From contig OZ023206.1 of assembly GCA_963995525.1 (NCBI GenBank), positions 63,409,429 to 63,473,428 on the forward strand: DNA of 64,000 nucleotides, given 5' to 3'. This DNA comes from Escarpia spicata. Its lineage: Eukaryota; Annelida; Polychaeta; Sabellida; Siboglinidae. Shown in pieces: positions 24,801 to 35,119 of the stretch. The notes below the pieces were generated by a model, which worked only from the letters and a program-made list of their open reading frames with translations, ran no database searches and had not been told where the DNA came from. Each line of letters opens with the position of its first letter. Within the stretch, counting starts at the first letter, position 1. The translations under genes were made by a program, and so were the position numbers.

Positions 24801-25165
24801 AGTTGGGCTGTCAACCCCTTAAACAGATTTCCTATATTTTATCTTTAGATGTTGTTATTCAATGTCAATAATTCATGTGTTGCTACTATTGTTTTTGTTA
24901 ACTTTACAGTGCAATATACTCATTTATTTCTGTATGTAATAAATTATATTTGCCAGTTTTTTACTGTAGGGGCGAATAAACTTGTCATCTCGCCGCCTGG
25001 TGTTGCAGGTACCCAACGAGCATCGCATCGTTGTCGTTCAGCTGTGACGGCACGCTGCTGGCGATCGCGTCGTCCTACATGTACGAGGACGGAGAGAAGG
25101 AGAATGTTGCTGAGGACGCTGTCTACATCCGCAAGGTGTCTGACGCCGAGACGAAGCCTAAGTAG
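12900..25165 (+). CDS. BUB3: BUB3, mitotic checkpoint WD40 protein (six coding exons)
   Basis: Coding exons: 12900-13100, 18097-18166, 18463-18614, 20012-20195, 24275-24494 and 25009-25165. Together they make 984 nt and 327 aa with no frame break, the length of animal BUB3. All junctions are GT-AG. The start is [20 protein letters not shown]; conserved WD-type blocks include [48 protein letters not shown] and [14 protein letters not shown], and the end is DAETKPK. Known role of the family: a seven-bladed propeller that binds GLEBS motifs of BUB1 and BUBR1 and brings the spindle checkpoint to unattached kinetochores. The exon 4/5 junction gives Ala where vertebrates have Gly (SIE-A-RVAVEY). 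Introns 1 and 4 are swollen by repeats. An acceptor at 12891 suggests a 5' UTR intron. Confidence 0.97.
14280..15640. mobile_element. Non-autonomous hAT-like element
   Basis: The left end CAGCCCTCTAAATTG and the reverse complement of the right end, CAGCACTCCAAGTTAAC, are similar. CATGTATT lies immediately left (14272-14279) and again at 15642-15649, one base beyond the right end, an 8-bp duplication typical of hAT. Inside are paired stem-like words (GCATATGC, GGAGCCAGTTGGCTCC). It has no transposase; a 66-codon frame at 14604-14804 is unrecognised. Confidence 0.6.
15715..16374 (-). pseudogene. RTE-like LINE 3' fragment (reverse transcriptase tail)
   Basis: The minus strand gives [32 protein letters not shown] (16374-16078). 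In a second frame (16138-15734) it gives [34 protein letters not shown] and [20 protein letters not shown]. These are the C-terminal motifs of RTE-clade LINEs. One frameshift near 16100 separates the two parts. The 3' end reads as short TAAG-type repeats (15715-15745), as expected for RTE tails. The 5' part is absent. Confidence 0.8.
16440..17130. repeat. Dispersed CACCCC/GGGGCAG repeat family with AT microsatellite
   Basis: 16480-16640 contains TTTACTGGGGGCAGAACCAT and GTCTGCCCCCTAT. A related copy runs in the opposite orientation at 28190-28400. 16900-17130 has ACCTTGATTTGCACCCCACT and AGGCTTGCTAAAAACCC words shared with 1736-1990. (TA)n-rich DNA at 16780-16875 lies between. Confidence 0.5.
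17131..18096. other. End of BUB3 intron 1
   Basis: Contains (TA)n at 17143-17205 and short tandem GAAGAAACTATTTCTTwCGG units at 17565-17640. From about 17930 it has the AATTC-rich end of the element that finishes at 18070. The BUB3 exon 2 acceptor tract (TGTTTGTGTTTTCAG) ends at 18096. Confidence 0.45.
18615..19208. other. First part of BUB3 intron 3
   Basis: Ordinary AT-rich intronic sequence between exon 3 and the 65-bp array. Nothing else recognised. Confidence 0.5.
19210..20048 (+). repeat. 65-bp tandem array made from the BUB3 intron 3/exon 4 boundary
   Basis: About thirteen units of 65 bp end in the true exon 4. Each unit has an acceptor-like TTGATGTTTGCAG (or TTTCCAG), then a copy of the exon start (GTGTACACCCTGTCCCTGTG, then GGAGACAAGCTGGTGGTG). 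Copies then run into TAGCTATGAAGGG, so a copy read in frame codes for [13 protein letters not shown] and then a TAG stop. The thirteenth unit is the real exon (20012 onward), which continues GGTACAGCAGG. Spacing is 63-66 bp with a few substitutions per copy. Confidence 0.9.
20318..21112. repeat. 44-bp minisatellite in BUB3 intron 4
   Basis: About eighteen units of 44 bp have the core GAGTATACATTATGATAGTG and ATACAGTGCAACTAAAACTG. Units differ mainly at the GTAGCGAG/GTAACGAG position. The array starts some 120 bp after the exon 4 donor. Confidence 0.95.
21113..21845. other. BUB3 intron 4, unassigned
   Basis: No gene. AT-rich sequence, then a GC-richer stretch (21500-21830) of unknown origin before a LINE. 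Confidence 0.4.
21846..23815 (+). mobile_element. LINE 3' half, split by a TTAA-flanked MITE
   Basis: The first part (21846-22270) reads [32 protein letters not shown], then [20 protein letters not shown] and YGELGRYAL, the end of an RT domain. The second part (22935-23591) reads [31 protein letters not shown] and IHFLYEC, a CCHC-like C-terminal finger. An in-frame TAA after KFCK and a frame change make it inactive. The 3' tail holds GTTCT repeats near 23795-23810. Confidence 0.8.
22275..22928. mobile_element. Palindromic MITE with TTAA target duplication
   Basis: It is flanked by TTAA on both sides (22271-22274 and 22929-22932). The ends are inverted: GGGTAGCCACTACTGGAAAA and the reverse complement of TTTTCGAGTAGTGGCTACCC. 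The pairing continues inward for about 270 bp per arm (for example TCATTAGCTAGAATACTCC against its complement near 22675), so the whole 654 bp folds back on itself. The TTAA duplication with GGG ends fits Kolobok- or piggyBac-type transposition; no transposase is inside. Confidence 0.9.
23816..24274. other. End of BUB3 intron 4 with a 10-bp tandem repeat and a GT tract
   Basis: Five tandem copies of GTACACAGT with one spacer base (about 23931-23979) and a (GT)n run at 24107-24128. The exon 5 acceptor follows at 24274. Confidence 0.7.
24495..25008. other. BUB3 intron 5
   Basis: An AT-rich intron of 514 bp with consensus-like donor GTGCGTC and acceptor GGTGTTGCAG. No other feature. Confidence 0.6.
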
Positions 25166-25950
25166 ACGGCACAGACAGACACAGAGACAAGGGAACAACA
25201 GCAGTGGTCGAATCAGTTCACACAGTTTTAAACTGTTCATTGTTATGTGTCAGTGGTGGAGGTCGTCACCACGTATAGTGGGGGAAATCAATCACTACAG
25301 TGGCGCAACCTATTGAGTGCATATTGATGCTACTGTGGATATCAGAACAAGGCAGGATAACGATTAATATCTTGACAACCCCTGCAACATCAGTTGAATC
25401 CGGTGGCTATTGACTGGGTTCGGAAGCCATTTTGGATGATGCAACATGCCGCATGATGTATTGATGGTGGTTTGAAACAGTGCGAAACACTACATTTGTT
25501 GGACGATGCGAACTTACGAGACGGTCCCTGAAGAAGATGGTTGCTGCTTCCATCTGATCATGTGCCAGACGTCAGTGGTGTGATGCTGATATGGTGCGAT
25601 CACACTTGCATCAGACATTCAATGGCAGTCTGATGTGTCATTAATGCTTGCAACTTCAGCATCGTGGGGCGAGTTGTTTAGCGTGTCCTTGTCTGGAGGA
25701 ATATTTTAATGACATCACTTATTTGGTTAAGAAAAACATTTTTATTGACTACATATACATATATTTTGTGTGTGTATATATATATATATATATACATACA
25801 TACAATAATTATGTATATTAGTTTGGCATTTGCATCTTTAATGTTTCTGTAGATATGTGTATTAAAAAATTGAAACTTAGTCAGTTGTCACAAATGTCGT
25901 TTTGACATAATTGTTTCCTAAGAGATCACCAGGATTTCAGACTTTGGACT
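25166..25950. other. BUB3 3' flank
   Basis: Probable 3' UTR followed by spacer. (TA)n at 25774-25797. No clear canonical AATAAA close to the stop was seen. Confidence 0.4.
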
Positions 25951-28050
25951 TCATAGTTGGTAGACCATAACAATTTGTTTCCCTTGTATTATATCTTCAC
26001 ACACGAACACAATTTCATTTTGAATTTGCAGTGAAGTGTACTTCGCATTGTCAGGTGACTTTCCAGTCGATGAAAAACGAGAGGTTTCCATCCTAGGATT
26101 TATCCGATTCACTCCAGTTTCCTCAAAATGGAATATCCTGCTGACCAGGGGAATCACTAAGTCAATTATAGACAGTATGTCTTCTTTTGTGTGATTTTGC
26201 TGCTCAACCACTTGCTTTTGGAGCTTGGCTGAAATATCCAACCCTGGTTGTTGCGTGAAATCACAAAACGGCAGTGACATCAGTAATACAAGCTAGACAA
26301 AACGGCAGTGACATCAGTAATACAAGCTAGACAAAACGGCAGTGACATCAGTAATACAAGCTAGACAAAACGGCAGTGACATCAGTAATACAAGCTAGAC
26401 AAAACGGCAGTGACATCAGTAATACAAGCTAGACAAAACGGCAGTGACATCAGTAATACAAGCTAGACAAAACGGCAGTGACATCAGTAATACAAGCTAG
26501 ACAAAACGGCAGTGACATCAGTAATACAAGCTAGACAAAACGGCAGTGACATCAGTAATACAAGCTAGACAAAACGGCAGTGACATCAGTAATACAAGCT
26601 AGACAAAACGGCAGTGACATCAGTAATACAAGCTAGACAAAACGGCAGTGACATCAGTAATACAAGCTAGACAAAACGGCAGTGACATCAGTAATACAAG
26701 CTAGACAAAACGGCAGTGACATCAGTAATACAAGCTAGACAAAACGGCAGTGACATCAGTAATACAAGCTAGACAAAACGGCAGTGACATCAGTAATACA
26801 AGCTAGACAAAACGGCAGTGACATCAGTAATACAAGCTAGACAAAACGGCAGTGACATCAGTAATACAAGCTAGACAAAACGGGTGCTTTTAAACTAAAA
26901 TGAGATTTTTTTTTTTAAAGTATAATCGGCTGATCTTCATTAGTGTGAGGTTTCTCTTCCTTTACTAGTTCCAAAGGAACGAAACAATTGATAATGCTTC
27001 CACCATTGCAAATGCATCTAGTAAACCGTTTGCAATTAACTGTATATTCTTAGTTTATGCTATACCCCCTGAAATTGACAAACGGCCCCCTAGTTTGAGA
27101 ACCACTTATATATAACATTTCTGGCAACACAGGCGTACATTTGACCTCTGCCAAACTAAGTAATGGGCTCATTTAAAATACGACAATTTAATTTTGACTA
27201 TTGCACAGCTTCTTGTTCTTCTGTTTGAATATGCTTACCTCGTTATATTGGGGGCTTTTTAGTCTTGCAGTATCATGATCAACGACGGGTCAACGTCGCA
27301 TATACTCACGACCGGTAAATTCGTACCAGGTCAAAAATCATATCGCTGAATTCCCGTATTCTAACGTTCTATTTTAATACACTGCCCGATCTTGCACTGA
27401 TTCATGCGGCACGCTCTGGCCATTGAACGACTTAGGCTGCACAGGGCATATGGGCGAACGGTTTTTGACCTAGTCGTCTTTTACGAAATTTGGATTTCAC
27501 CGGTCTATTTTCGTAACAACTTTTCTAACAGTTTGTTTGCAGGAATTTGAAGGCATGGGTGTCAGAGATTTAGCACACACATATATATATCTTATGGAAT
27601 AATTTTGTTATGTTTTTGTTAAAACGGTAAAAAGCGATAGCAGTTGGACGCACGATTTGTGCACTCACCAATGGTAGTACAGCAGTATACTGGTGCGGGC
27701 AATAATCATGGGTCCAATCGTGTTTTGCCAGTTTTACTAAAACCAAATTCTTCCGTATGATATTTATGTGCTAAATGTCAAACACATATTCCTTCCAATT
27801 TCTGCAAACAAACTGTTACAAAAGTTGTTTTGAGTGAAGTACTTACGAAAATATATATACCGGCTTGATTTTTAAATTGCGCTAATCGAAGACCCACATC
27901 TTCACGTACTTCCTTTGTTACACATATCAATGAAATACTTACATATTGCCTAAGACTAAGTATATACAAATCTTGTGAACATCGATGATTATTTACAAAG
28001 TCAAAAATAAACTCAAAGATGAAAAAAGTTGTGTTGTCATGTGATGTCAT
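25951..28050 (-). CDS. Candidate unrecognised two-exon gene between BUB3 and MRPS18C
   Basis: The first candidate exon is 28050-27847: 68 codons starting MTSHDNTTFFIFEFIFDFVN, with CVTKEVREDVGLRLAQFKNQ, ending exactly at a perfect donor (ATTTTC|GTAAGT). The second candidate exon ends with a stop at 25951 and reads LPFCDFTQQPGLDISAKLQK, VEQQNHTKEDILSIIDLV and KQIVMVYQL. Its frame stays open back to an acceptor-like CCGTTTTGTCTAG in the last unit of the 34-bp array (about 26292), which is in phase with exon 1. If joined directly the product is about 184 aa, with no domain I can name. It lies head-to-head with MRPS18C, 0.87 kb apart. Other exons between the two cannot be excluded. Confidence 0.45.
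26264..26880. repeat. Perfect 34-bp tandem array, 18 copies
   Basis: The unit (plus strand) is AAAACGGCAGTGACATCAGT followed by AATACAAGCTAGAC. About 18 copies run in a row with no difference that I can see. On the minus strand each unit contains CCGTTTTGTCTAG, an acceptor-like sequence. There are no spacers, so it is not CRISPR-like. Stops occur in every frame across the units. Confidence 0.97.
26881..27846. other. Spacer, possible intron of the minus-strand candidate gene
   Basis: No recognisable domain on either strand. A (TA)n run at 27582-27590 and GC-richer patches (27290-27480) of unknown origin. Confidence 0.35.
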
Positions 28051-28169
28051 AACTTAAGTAATCAACGCAGAGCGTGTTTTTAACAAATAAATCAGAAACA
28101 ATATCGGCTTATATATATATATTTGTTCACTATCAGTATAACATTTGGCGGTTCGTTTTTGTGGATGTA

Positions 28170-28560
28170 AAATTATAATTTGTTGGCGTTTGCAAAGCGT
28201 GTACCATAGGCTCGCGGGAACACTAGTGGGGTGGGGGGCAGCCCCCTGGAATTTCTCCGGGGGGCAGACATATATATGGTTCTAACCCCCATTAAATGTG
28301 AACGTGAATGTTTGTTTTTGTTGCGAGCTTCAATGGCGGGTGGAAATGTAAATTTTATGACACGATTAATGTGTATTTTTGTTGACTGAGAAAGGTCTGT
28401 GCAGTTGGAGGGAAGACGTGGTTTTCTGCTCCCCCCCCCCCCCCCCCCCCCTTCTTCGGATGTCATAATTTCAGCCGAGACAGCGGAGAGAAACTGGAGA
28501 AGGTAAATTGACAGTAGCGGCGCGTCGTAAAAATAATATTTTCAACAACACTGTCCCCCC
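28170..28560. repeat. Dispersed GGGGCAG repeat with poly-C tract
   Basis: Contains CCGGGGGGCAGACATATATA and GTTCTAACCCCCATTAAATG, the inverted counterpart of the copy at 16480-16640. A run of about 20 C residues lies at 28431-28451. It separates the candidate minus-strand gene from MRPS18C. Confidence 0.5.
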
Positions 28561-28919
28561 GTGTTCGGATGTCATGAGTTCACAACTGAGAAGCTGAAAT
28601 TACAGCGGCGCAGCGGCGAAAAATTTCCAACAGCAATTGCCCCACAATATGAATTTCGTTCCCGTGCCACTGGCGTGTACATGCGTTTGCTAGGAAGTGT
28701 CGCCATCTTGCGAATGACCGTTGGTACAAAAGCGAATATTAATTTCTTTGTGCGATACGTGTCAACATATATACTTCGCATCTGCGACGCATCCATCTGA
28801 CTGCGACTAATTTAATTACTGACCATATATTGTTGTCGTTGCACACTTTTCTTAATGTGTAATTTTAGACGTTTGAACTTGTTTGCCGCCAGAGGCCGCT
28901 CAGTTGGGAAGGTCTTGAC

Positions 28920-31900
28920 ATGGCGTCAAACGTGATCACGAAGAGCTTTTGCACAAGGCTATATCCAAATTTTGTCAGAAACGCGCAATTTATTTATGAT
29001 ATAAATGTCCAGTCATTCTTAAATAATAAATATGTTGTTGGATGTTCAGGTAAATAAGATAAAATTTACGTGCCGTGTCTGTTTGGTCTAGTTTCACGTG
29101 CGACCTGCTCTAATATCGCCCACAATATATCTTCGGCCACGGTCGTCCGGAAAAAATTGTCGTGATTTCAACGAGTAATCGGCGTATATAATTATCAAAC
29201 ATAATTTGGCAATTCAGTTGTACGGTACTCACGTATACGTCTTGTTGTTAACTTCGTTGTGGCTAAATTTCGACAATTTTCGACGTTCATCTGTGACTAA
29301 GTTGTAACTGATCGTAATTGTCAAATCACAAATGTGACACACAGACACAGTGTCGTAGTTGTAGTATAGAGTGTAGACGTACATCGGTGGTGGTTTAGGC
29401 GGTTACATGTTTGTCTGGACATAATGGAGGATACGCTTCTAGTCATACAACCCCACTATATAGTTTGATTATTATGACTGCGTATTCCCAAAAGATGGCC
29501 AGAAGAATAATTTATTACTTAGCCCCCAACTCAACTGTAACAGGCTGTTCAGACGTGCTTGCTGTCTAGAGAACTGACCCCTCTCTAGTCTACCCCGTTG
29601 TACAGATCCCCTGGTGTGCCTATTGGTATGAGCAAAACAAATAAATTATGGACAGTACAACATGGGCAAATCAAAACTAAAATGTATAGTAAAGTGACCT
29701 TCATTGCCTCCACAATCATCCCAGCCCTCTACAGATTTTTGTATGCTGAGCAGCTTAGCTTGATTTTCTACAATATACCTGTGAAATTATTGGCATCGAA
29801 ATTTCTAAATATCTTTAAAATTATTGTATATTAAATTACTTATGCCCATCGTCCCTCCTGGGACATAGGCTGTCAACAACAGCTCTTCAGAGTCCTCTGT
29901 CCTGGACACTTCTCTCCAGCGGTTTCCAGGTGAAGCCCATCTGTTTGGTGTCTGCCTGGAGGTTCCTTCACCAAGTGTTCTTGGGCCAGCCTCTTTTTGC
30001 TTTCCTTGTGGATCCCATGTCAGGGCTTGTCTGATGATCATTTGATGCTGGTTTCCGGAGCGTGTGATCAATCCATCCCCATCTTCTTCTGATCTCATCT
30101 TCGGCACGCAGTTGCTGTTTCCTCCTCAACAAGTCAATGTTGTGGATAATATTATGTATATTAAATGGCAGTATCCAATTATTTTATTTGAAGTTTATAT
30201 CGTTGTTTATTTACATGCACATTTCTCAGCAGTGGGCATACGTTCTCTATTATACAATGAAACAATCACCTGAAAATTACCCTGTAAACGGTTGTAAATT
30301 TGCTATGGGTTACAACTAATTAATCGTTTATGAGGTGGGAACCTCTAAGTTGCTAAGAAATTAACCAAGAGATTGGTAGGAAAACACCATTGATCAGCAT
30401 TTGTTTGAAAAAGAAACATCAAAGTTCAGTCGTATTCATGAGTTTATCTTGCAACATACATAAATTCTGGTTTTAATGTAAAATTTCAGTTGTGACAAAT
30501 GTAGTAATTTTAATACCATGATGTACACACAGTGTGTGGTTCCATCACTTGTGTGTTTGATGTGTTGCAGTCCCCACAGTACGGACGGTGAAGACAGTTG
30601 TGTTGCACAAAGACATCATTAAGAAGCAACAAGAGGAGACATTCTGTCAGGAGGGTCATTTAGAGCAGCAAGAATTGACACAGGACTATGGCGACTTGGT
30701 AGGAATGAGCATTATCTGTTCACAGCCATATGCTGTGGTACGATTGTTATGGTAACAAACTGTCCGGAGGCGTAAGGCTCAAATCATCCTGCGGTCATAT
30801 AAAAACTACCTGCATATTTTGGAAGAGACACTAAAAAGATTTGGTCGTTTCTATCTTGTGTCTAAACCAGGGGGTAAATTTAAAACTTTTCTTGGACCAC
30901 CTGAGCCACACCATCTCTATTTGTAAGTTACAATACAGTGCAATAATGCCCCAAAGTTGGATATGTACTATAAAGAAAAAGAAAGAAGCATTTTAATATT
31001 TGTCATTGTTAGTAAATGATAAATGAGATATACTCGTACATCTGTTTTACATGGCTTGCCTAATGCTTAGTGTCTTTCAGAAGAGGCACTAAAATAATAT
31101 ACCTTGTGTCTATGCCAGGGGAATGCTTGAATTCATATTATATTACATCCTGCTATCTATTTCCATGTCCACCAAGTAAAAAAAAATAAATGAATTAGAA
31201 ATTCCACATTTTATGCTGTGCATCCGTACATTTTCGGATAAATATATTTTTGGCGCGCTTTTCGGGATGCCGAGATGTGACGTCACATATGACCCATTAT
31301 GAGATTATACACATTACTTTCTGTAGCTGGATACAATATATGTTTGCTATGTATGTTTATTGGTGTACAGTATCTCCCGTTGGTTGCATTCGATATAATT
31401 ATTCTAAAAATGAGCCCAAGCTCGGCGATACCTAGTCGACTTGTAGGCCCATTCCCATTCATTTTTTTGAATAAAATTGGAATCATGTGGAACCGTAAGA
31501 TAACTGCTTGTTCCTCTATGATGACTAGTGTTTGTATTACATCGGAAAATCGCACACTAACTAATTTTGACACTCATTTCCACCCAAAAACTATCCTTGT
31601 AAACATGCTCTGAATGCATAGAAAGGGTCAGCCTGCTACGAGTGTGGGTCATGTGACGTTACGATACCACGTGATCGCCTAGCTCATAAAAAAAAATTTC
31701 CCGCGGGAATCGCTACACAGACGGGTTTAAAATCAAATTTATGCTACAAATGTATTTTTCTGTATTTTTTTTATGTTCTCAAATGTTACATACAATGTTA
31801 AACTTTGTGTACACATGGAAAACGGATTTTAGCTAATGCCTTGTTTTTATTTCCTTTAATATCAGGTATCTTTTTTCAACTTCAAAAGTTAGTCCGTAAA

Positions 31901-34356
31901 AATGCCCTTTTTTATTTTTATGTTGTCATTTTGTAATCCCTTTTTGCTTTGAACAATGTTTGCATGTATTTGATAATTGAAATACTCAACACTGTCCTGT
32001 TTCCAGCCCATTCCAAATATGCCAAATCCGTACGAAAAGCCAGCTCGCAAATGTTTGCTGTGTGAGCACAAACTGAACTTAGACTACAAGGTATGTTTGC
32101 CATGTCTTCTCTAATCCCATTGTTTAAGCACAAACAACTGTATGCCTAGAATTATTAACAATACATGAGACAACAGTATGTCGTCAATATACTTTCTCAC
32201 AAATTGACTAATTTTTGTTGTTTTTATATCTTGATTGTGATTAATATAATCACGTGAAGTTCTTATTAGTTGTAGCTTTTCCAAATATGTGCGTTCATTC
32301 AATGAAGTGTTTTAATGATTGCTTTAACATGATAAAACACATGCAAACAATATTTCTAACCTCCTCATGGCGTGCCAAAACTGTCATTTAATTAGCTGAA
32401 AATTACTTCAACCATATTTTGCTTTTGTTTACACCATGACCAGTCTTCTGGGATGTTGATATGACAATAATTAAATACAAATTTTGTTACTCAGCATTTT
32501 AATTCTGAGAAACTCAACCCATAATAATAAGTTATTTTTGGTTATTTGTGAAAAATTATTGTGTTTACATGTTTTGCATCTATTTTTTTACTAAACCTTT
32601 TTTAAGCTGTTGCACTATTTTTAAAATCTGTTATACTGCTATGCATTTTGTGGATATAAAACACTGTACAATTACATAATTATGTCATTCCTGCTCACGG
32701 TATCTATTTCTAAGCTCTACAATGGTTGCTTCGCTGTAGAACGTGCGTCTCCTGAGTCAGTTTGTATCGCCGTACACTGGCGAGATTTATGGCCGACACG
32801 TCAACGGCCTGTGTATCTACATGCAGCGTCGGATTGCCATACTCATCAAGCGCGCCAGATACTTTGGTGAGTATCCCAGTCTAGGTAGAGGTCTGTTTAC
32901 ATGAGCAGTTAATTGTACACTTGTCACCCGGGTAGTTGGATGCATTGGGCTTCAATGTGTTGCTTGATATGCCTCTTGAAATGTCATATTTTAATTATCT
33001 TTATGTAAATAATAAAAAATGTCTGCACAAGGTATCGAATTGGTCTTACTGAATAAAAATATATTGAACTTTGTTCTGCCAGACCCATTTCCATGGTAAC
33101 AAACAAAATGTCCACCATTTTGGAGAAATATTGGCAAATTTGGAAATCCTGCCATATGTTATATTCTATTACACAATGATCAAAGCATTTGTTAAAATGT
33201 TGTTTTTATTTTTTAAATACGTTTTGATAAGGTGAAGAAAAAACTTGCTTTATACATAAATAATAAATACTTTCAAACTATTTATTATTTTTAGTTTAAA
33301 GTGTCCGATCATTGCGGAGTATACGGAATACAACATTCAAAACCCTATTTGGGTAGCATTACTCCTAAAGATATCCTTTTTTCAAATGCAGAAATTTTTG
33401 AAAAAATTTTGAAAATGGCTGTCGAAGATTGCATAATGGATTTGATTACGATTGAAACACGATCCATGACTATGGCCGTGTTCACATATAATTTTTCTAC
33501 TGAATTACGACGCAGATCAACTAGTTCGGCTCTGTTCACATACAAACTTAGGCCAGATTAAAGCGCCAACTGAATTAGTGCACCAGGGAGTGTGGTGTGC
33601 GGTCATAAGTCACTCTTCGCGAGACTACAGCCCTCTGCCATGCTTGATCCACATCCTAATTCGGTTAGCTGAATTCTAATTCATCGATTTTCCCGCATTA
33701 GAATTCATGTACCTTAATGCGGATCAAGAGTGTTCACATTGTGCTACCCAAATTTGTATCCGCATCCTAATGCAGGTTAAAGTTGTATGGGAATACGGCC
33801 TAAAACTCATTTAGAGGTAACTGTCATAGAAGTGAACTTTATTGATAATAAACGTACTAAGGTATCATAATCTGTTGGATGTCTGGCCTTAATGTTTTTT
33901 GTAGAGCAATAAAAACAAAAAAAATTGTGTTAAACAGAGCTTGTCTGTGTTTAATACATTAATATATGTGTCGATGGCCAAATTGCGTTTAATAAGCCAA
34001 AAAATTTTGTTCAACCTTTGAATGTGGCACCCACAAAATTTTCAAATTGAAAACAAAACATTCAAATTCTAAAACTTTTGCAATATTGCAGAGGCAGACA
34101 GGTCTAATTGCAAGATCTTTTGATGTTCGGCACATTCATGTGCAAGACAAGTAATTCAGTGCACTTCCTGCTAATAACTGCCATACCTGGCTGATGTGAT
34201 TCCGGCTAATGGAACAGTCAAGGTGGTGATGTGAGACATTTCTTGTGTTACATTATTTAACAGTTGCTTTCTCTTGCAGGTTTGATGCCATACACTGCGA
34301 AGGATCCGAAATACTTGCGAGACCCAAAGCTGTTTGATCCTTTTAAAAGGCATTAA
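28920..34356 (+). CDS. MRPS18C: Mitochondrial ribosomal protein S18C (bS18m family), five exons
   Basis: Exons: 28920-29049, 30571-30698, 32007-32090, 32740-32866 and 34280-34356. They total 546 nt and 181 aa, with all phases joining and GT-AG sites throughout. The N-terminus ([20 protein letters not shown]) is basic with few acids, as in a mitochondrial targeting peptide. The conserved S18 core is [20 protein letters not shown], then [20 protein letters not shown] and [20 protein letters not shown]. The family sits in the small subunit of the mitochondrial ribosome. The CLLC cysteines match the metal-binding pair of this family. Human MRPS18C is about 142 aa; the extra residues here lie in exons 1-2 (residues ~1-85), before the S18 domain. 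Confidence 0.95.
29050..29834. other. MRPS18C intron 1, first part
   Basis: No recognised gene. Ordinary intronic DNA with donor GTAAATAAG. Confidence 0.4.
29838..30130 (-). pseudogene. LINE 3' end fragment in MRPS18C intron 1
   Basis: The minus strand reads [14 protein letters not shown], then [31 protein letters not shown] and [14 protein letters not shown]. These match the C-terminal end of LINE-encoded proteins (RWGWIGHtLRk... GRPk.TWRR... DR.rWr). Two in-frame stops mark it as dead. Only about 290 bp remain. Confidence 0.7.
30699..32006. other. MRPS18C intron 2
   Basis: Contains two weakly similar stretches (30820-30900 and 31080-31130; CTTGTGTCTA with CCAGGGG) and a GC-rich patch with CCCGCGGGAA at 31700. 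Open frames at 31283-31613 on both strands overlap each other and have no recognised product. Confidence 0.4.
32867..34279. other. MRPS18C intron 4
   Basis: No gene recognised. 33290-33790 shows repeated words (CGGAATACAA, TTGGGTAGCA against its inverted form at 33745) suggesting an old inverted-repeat element, but its ends are unclear. The 86-codon frame at 33301-33561 is unsupported. Confidence 0.35.
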
Positions 34357-35110
34357 ATCGACAAACTTATCAGATAAAGACATTTTATGAACATGGCATG
34401 CTTCACAAGAGACAATCTACCAAATTAACATAACATTAATAGTAATGTCAGCATCAGAAGTTGCCTCAGAGTATTTGCTGTTTGGCAGCTGGTGTTACAA
34501 AGGCAGTTCATTGGATTATATCATTCTCGTATTTACCATATGCTGTAACGTGGAATGTTGTGAATAAGCACAAAATACATTTTATATTGTACAAGTGAAA
34601 CTGGAAACTGCATATGTACCTTTGAAACCTCTCGTGCTTCATTGGTCGGGATATACTATCCAAAATACAAACATAAATCAATACAATAAGATACTATATA
34701 TTTTTACATATGTACACAAAACTACAAACACATATTAGAGAACATGCTTTTGTGGTTTATGAGCCAATGTTCAAGTAAATATGTTCGCACAGCTTAGTTT
34801 CCTCCAAGTTTAATTTACCCAGACCTATGTTTACCCTGTATACTTCATATAAGTGATTGTCACATTTTGCAGATTATACCTTTCTAGTTACACCAGAATT
34901 CCAGAAATGTTAGTGTCAACTATATTTACTAGTTTAACCCATCCACGAACCAACAAACCACTAGTTTACAATGGGTCCCTTGGTGAATTTATTATCTCTC
35001 AATTATCACAGGCACGAGAATGGCCCTTCATATGATTGTGTTTTCTGAAATACATTGCCAATTGGTAGATCAAAGTGCTATGGTCGAAGGAAGTGAACAA
35101 ACATAGAAAG
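34357..35110. other. MRPS18C 3' flank
   Basis: Probable 3' UTR and spacer. Nothing else recognised. Confidence 0.4.
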
Positions 35111-35119
35111 AGGTGAGTG

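Noticed and set aside
26264..26880. CRISPR-like array
   Set aside because: The units are contiguous 34-bp copies with no variable spacers, in a eukaryotic intron-rich region.
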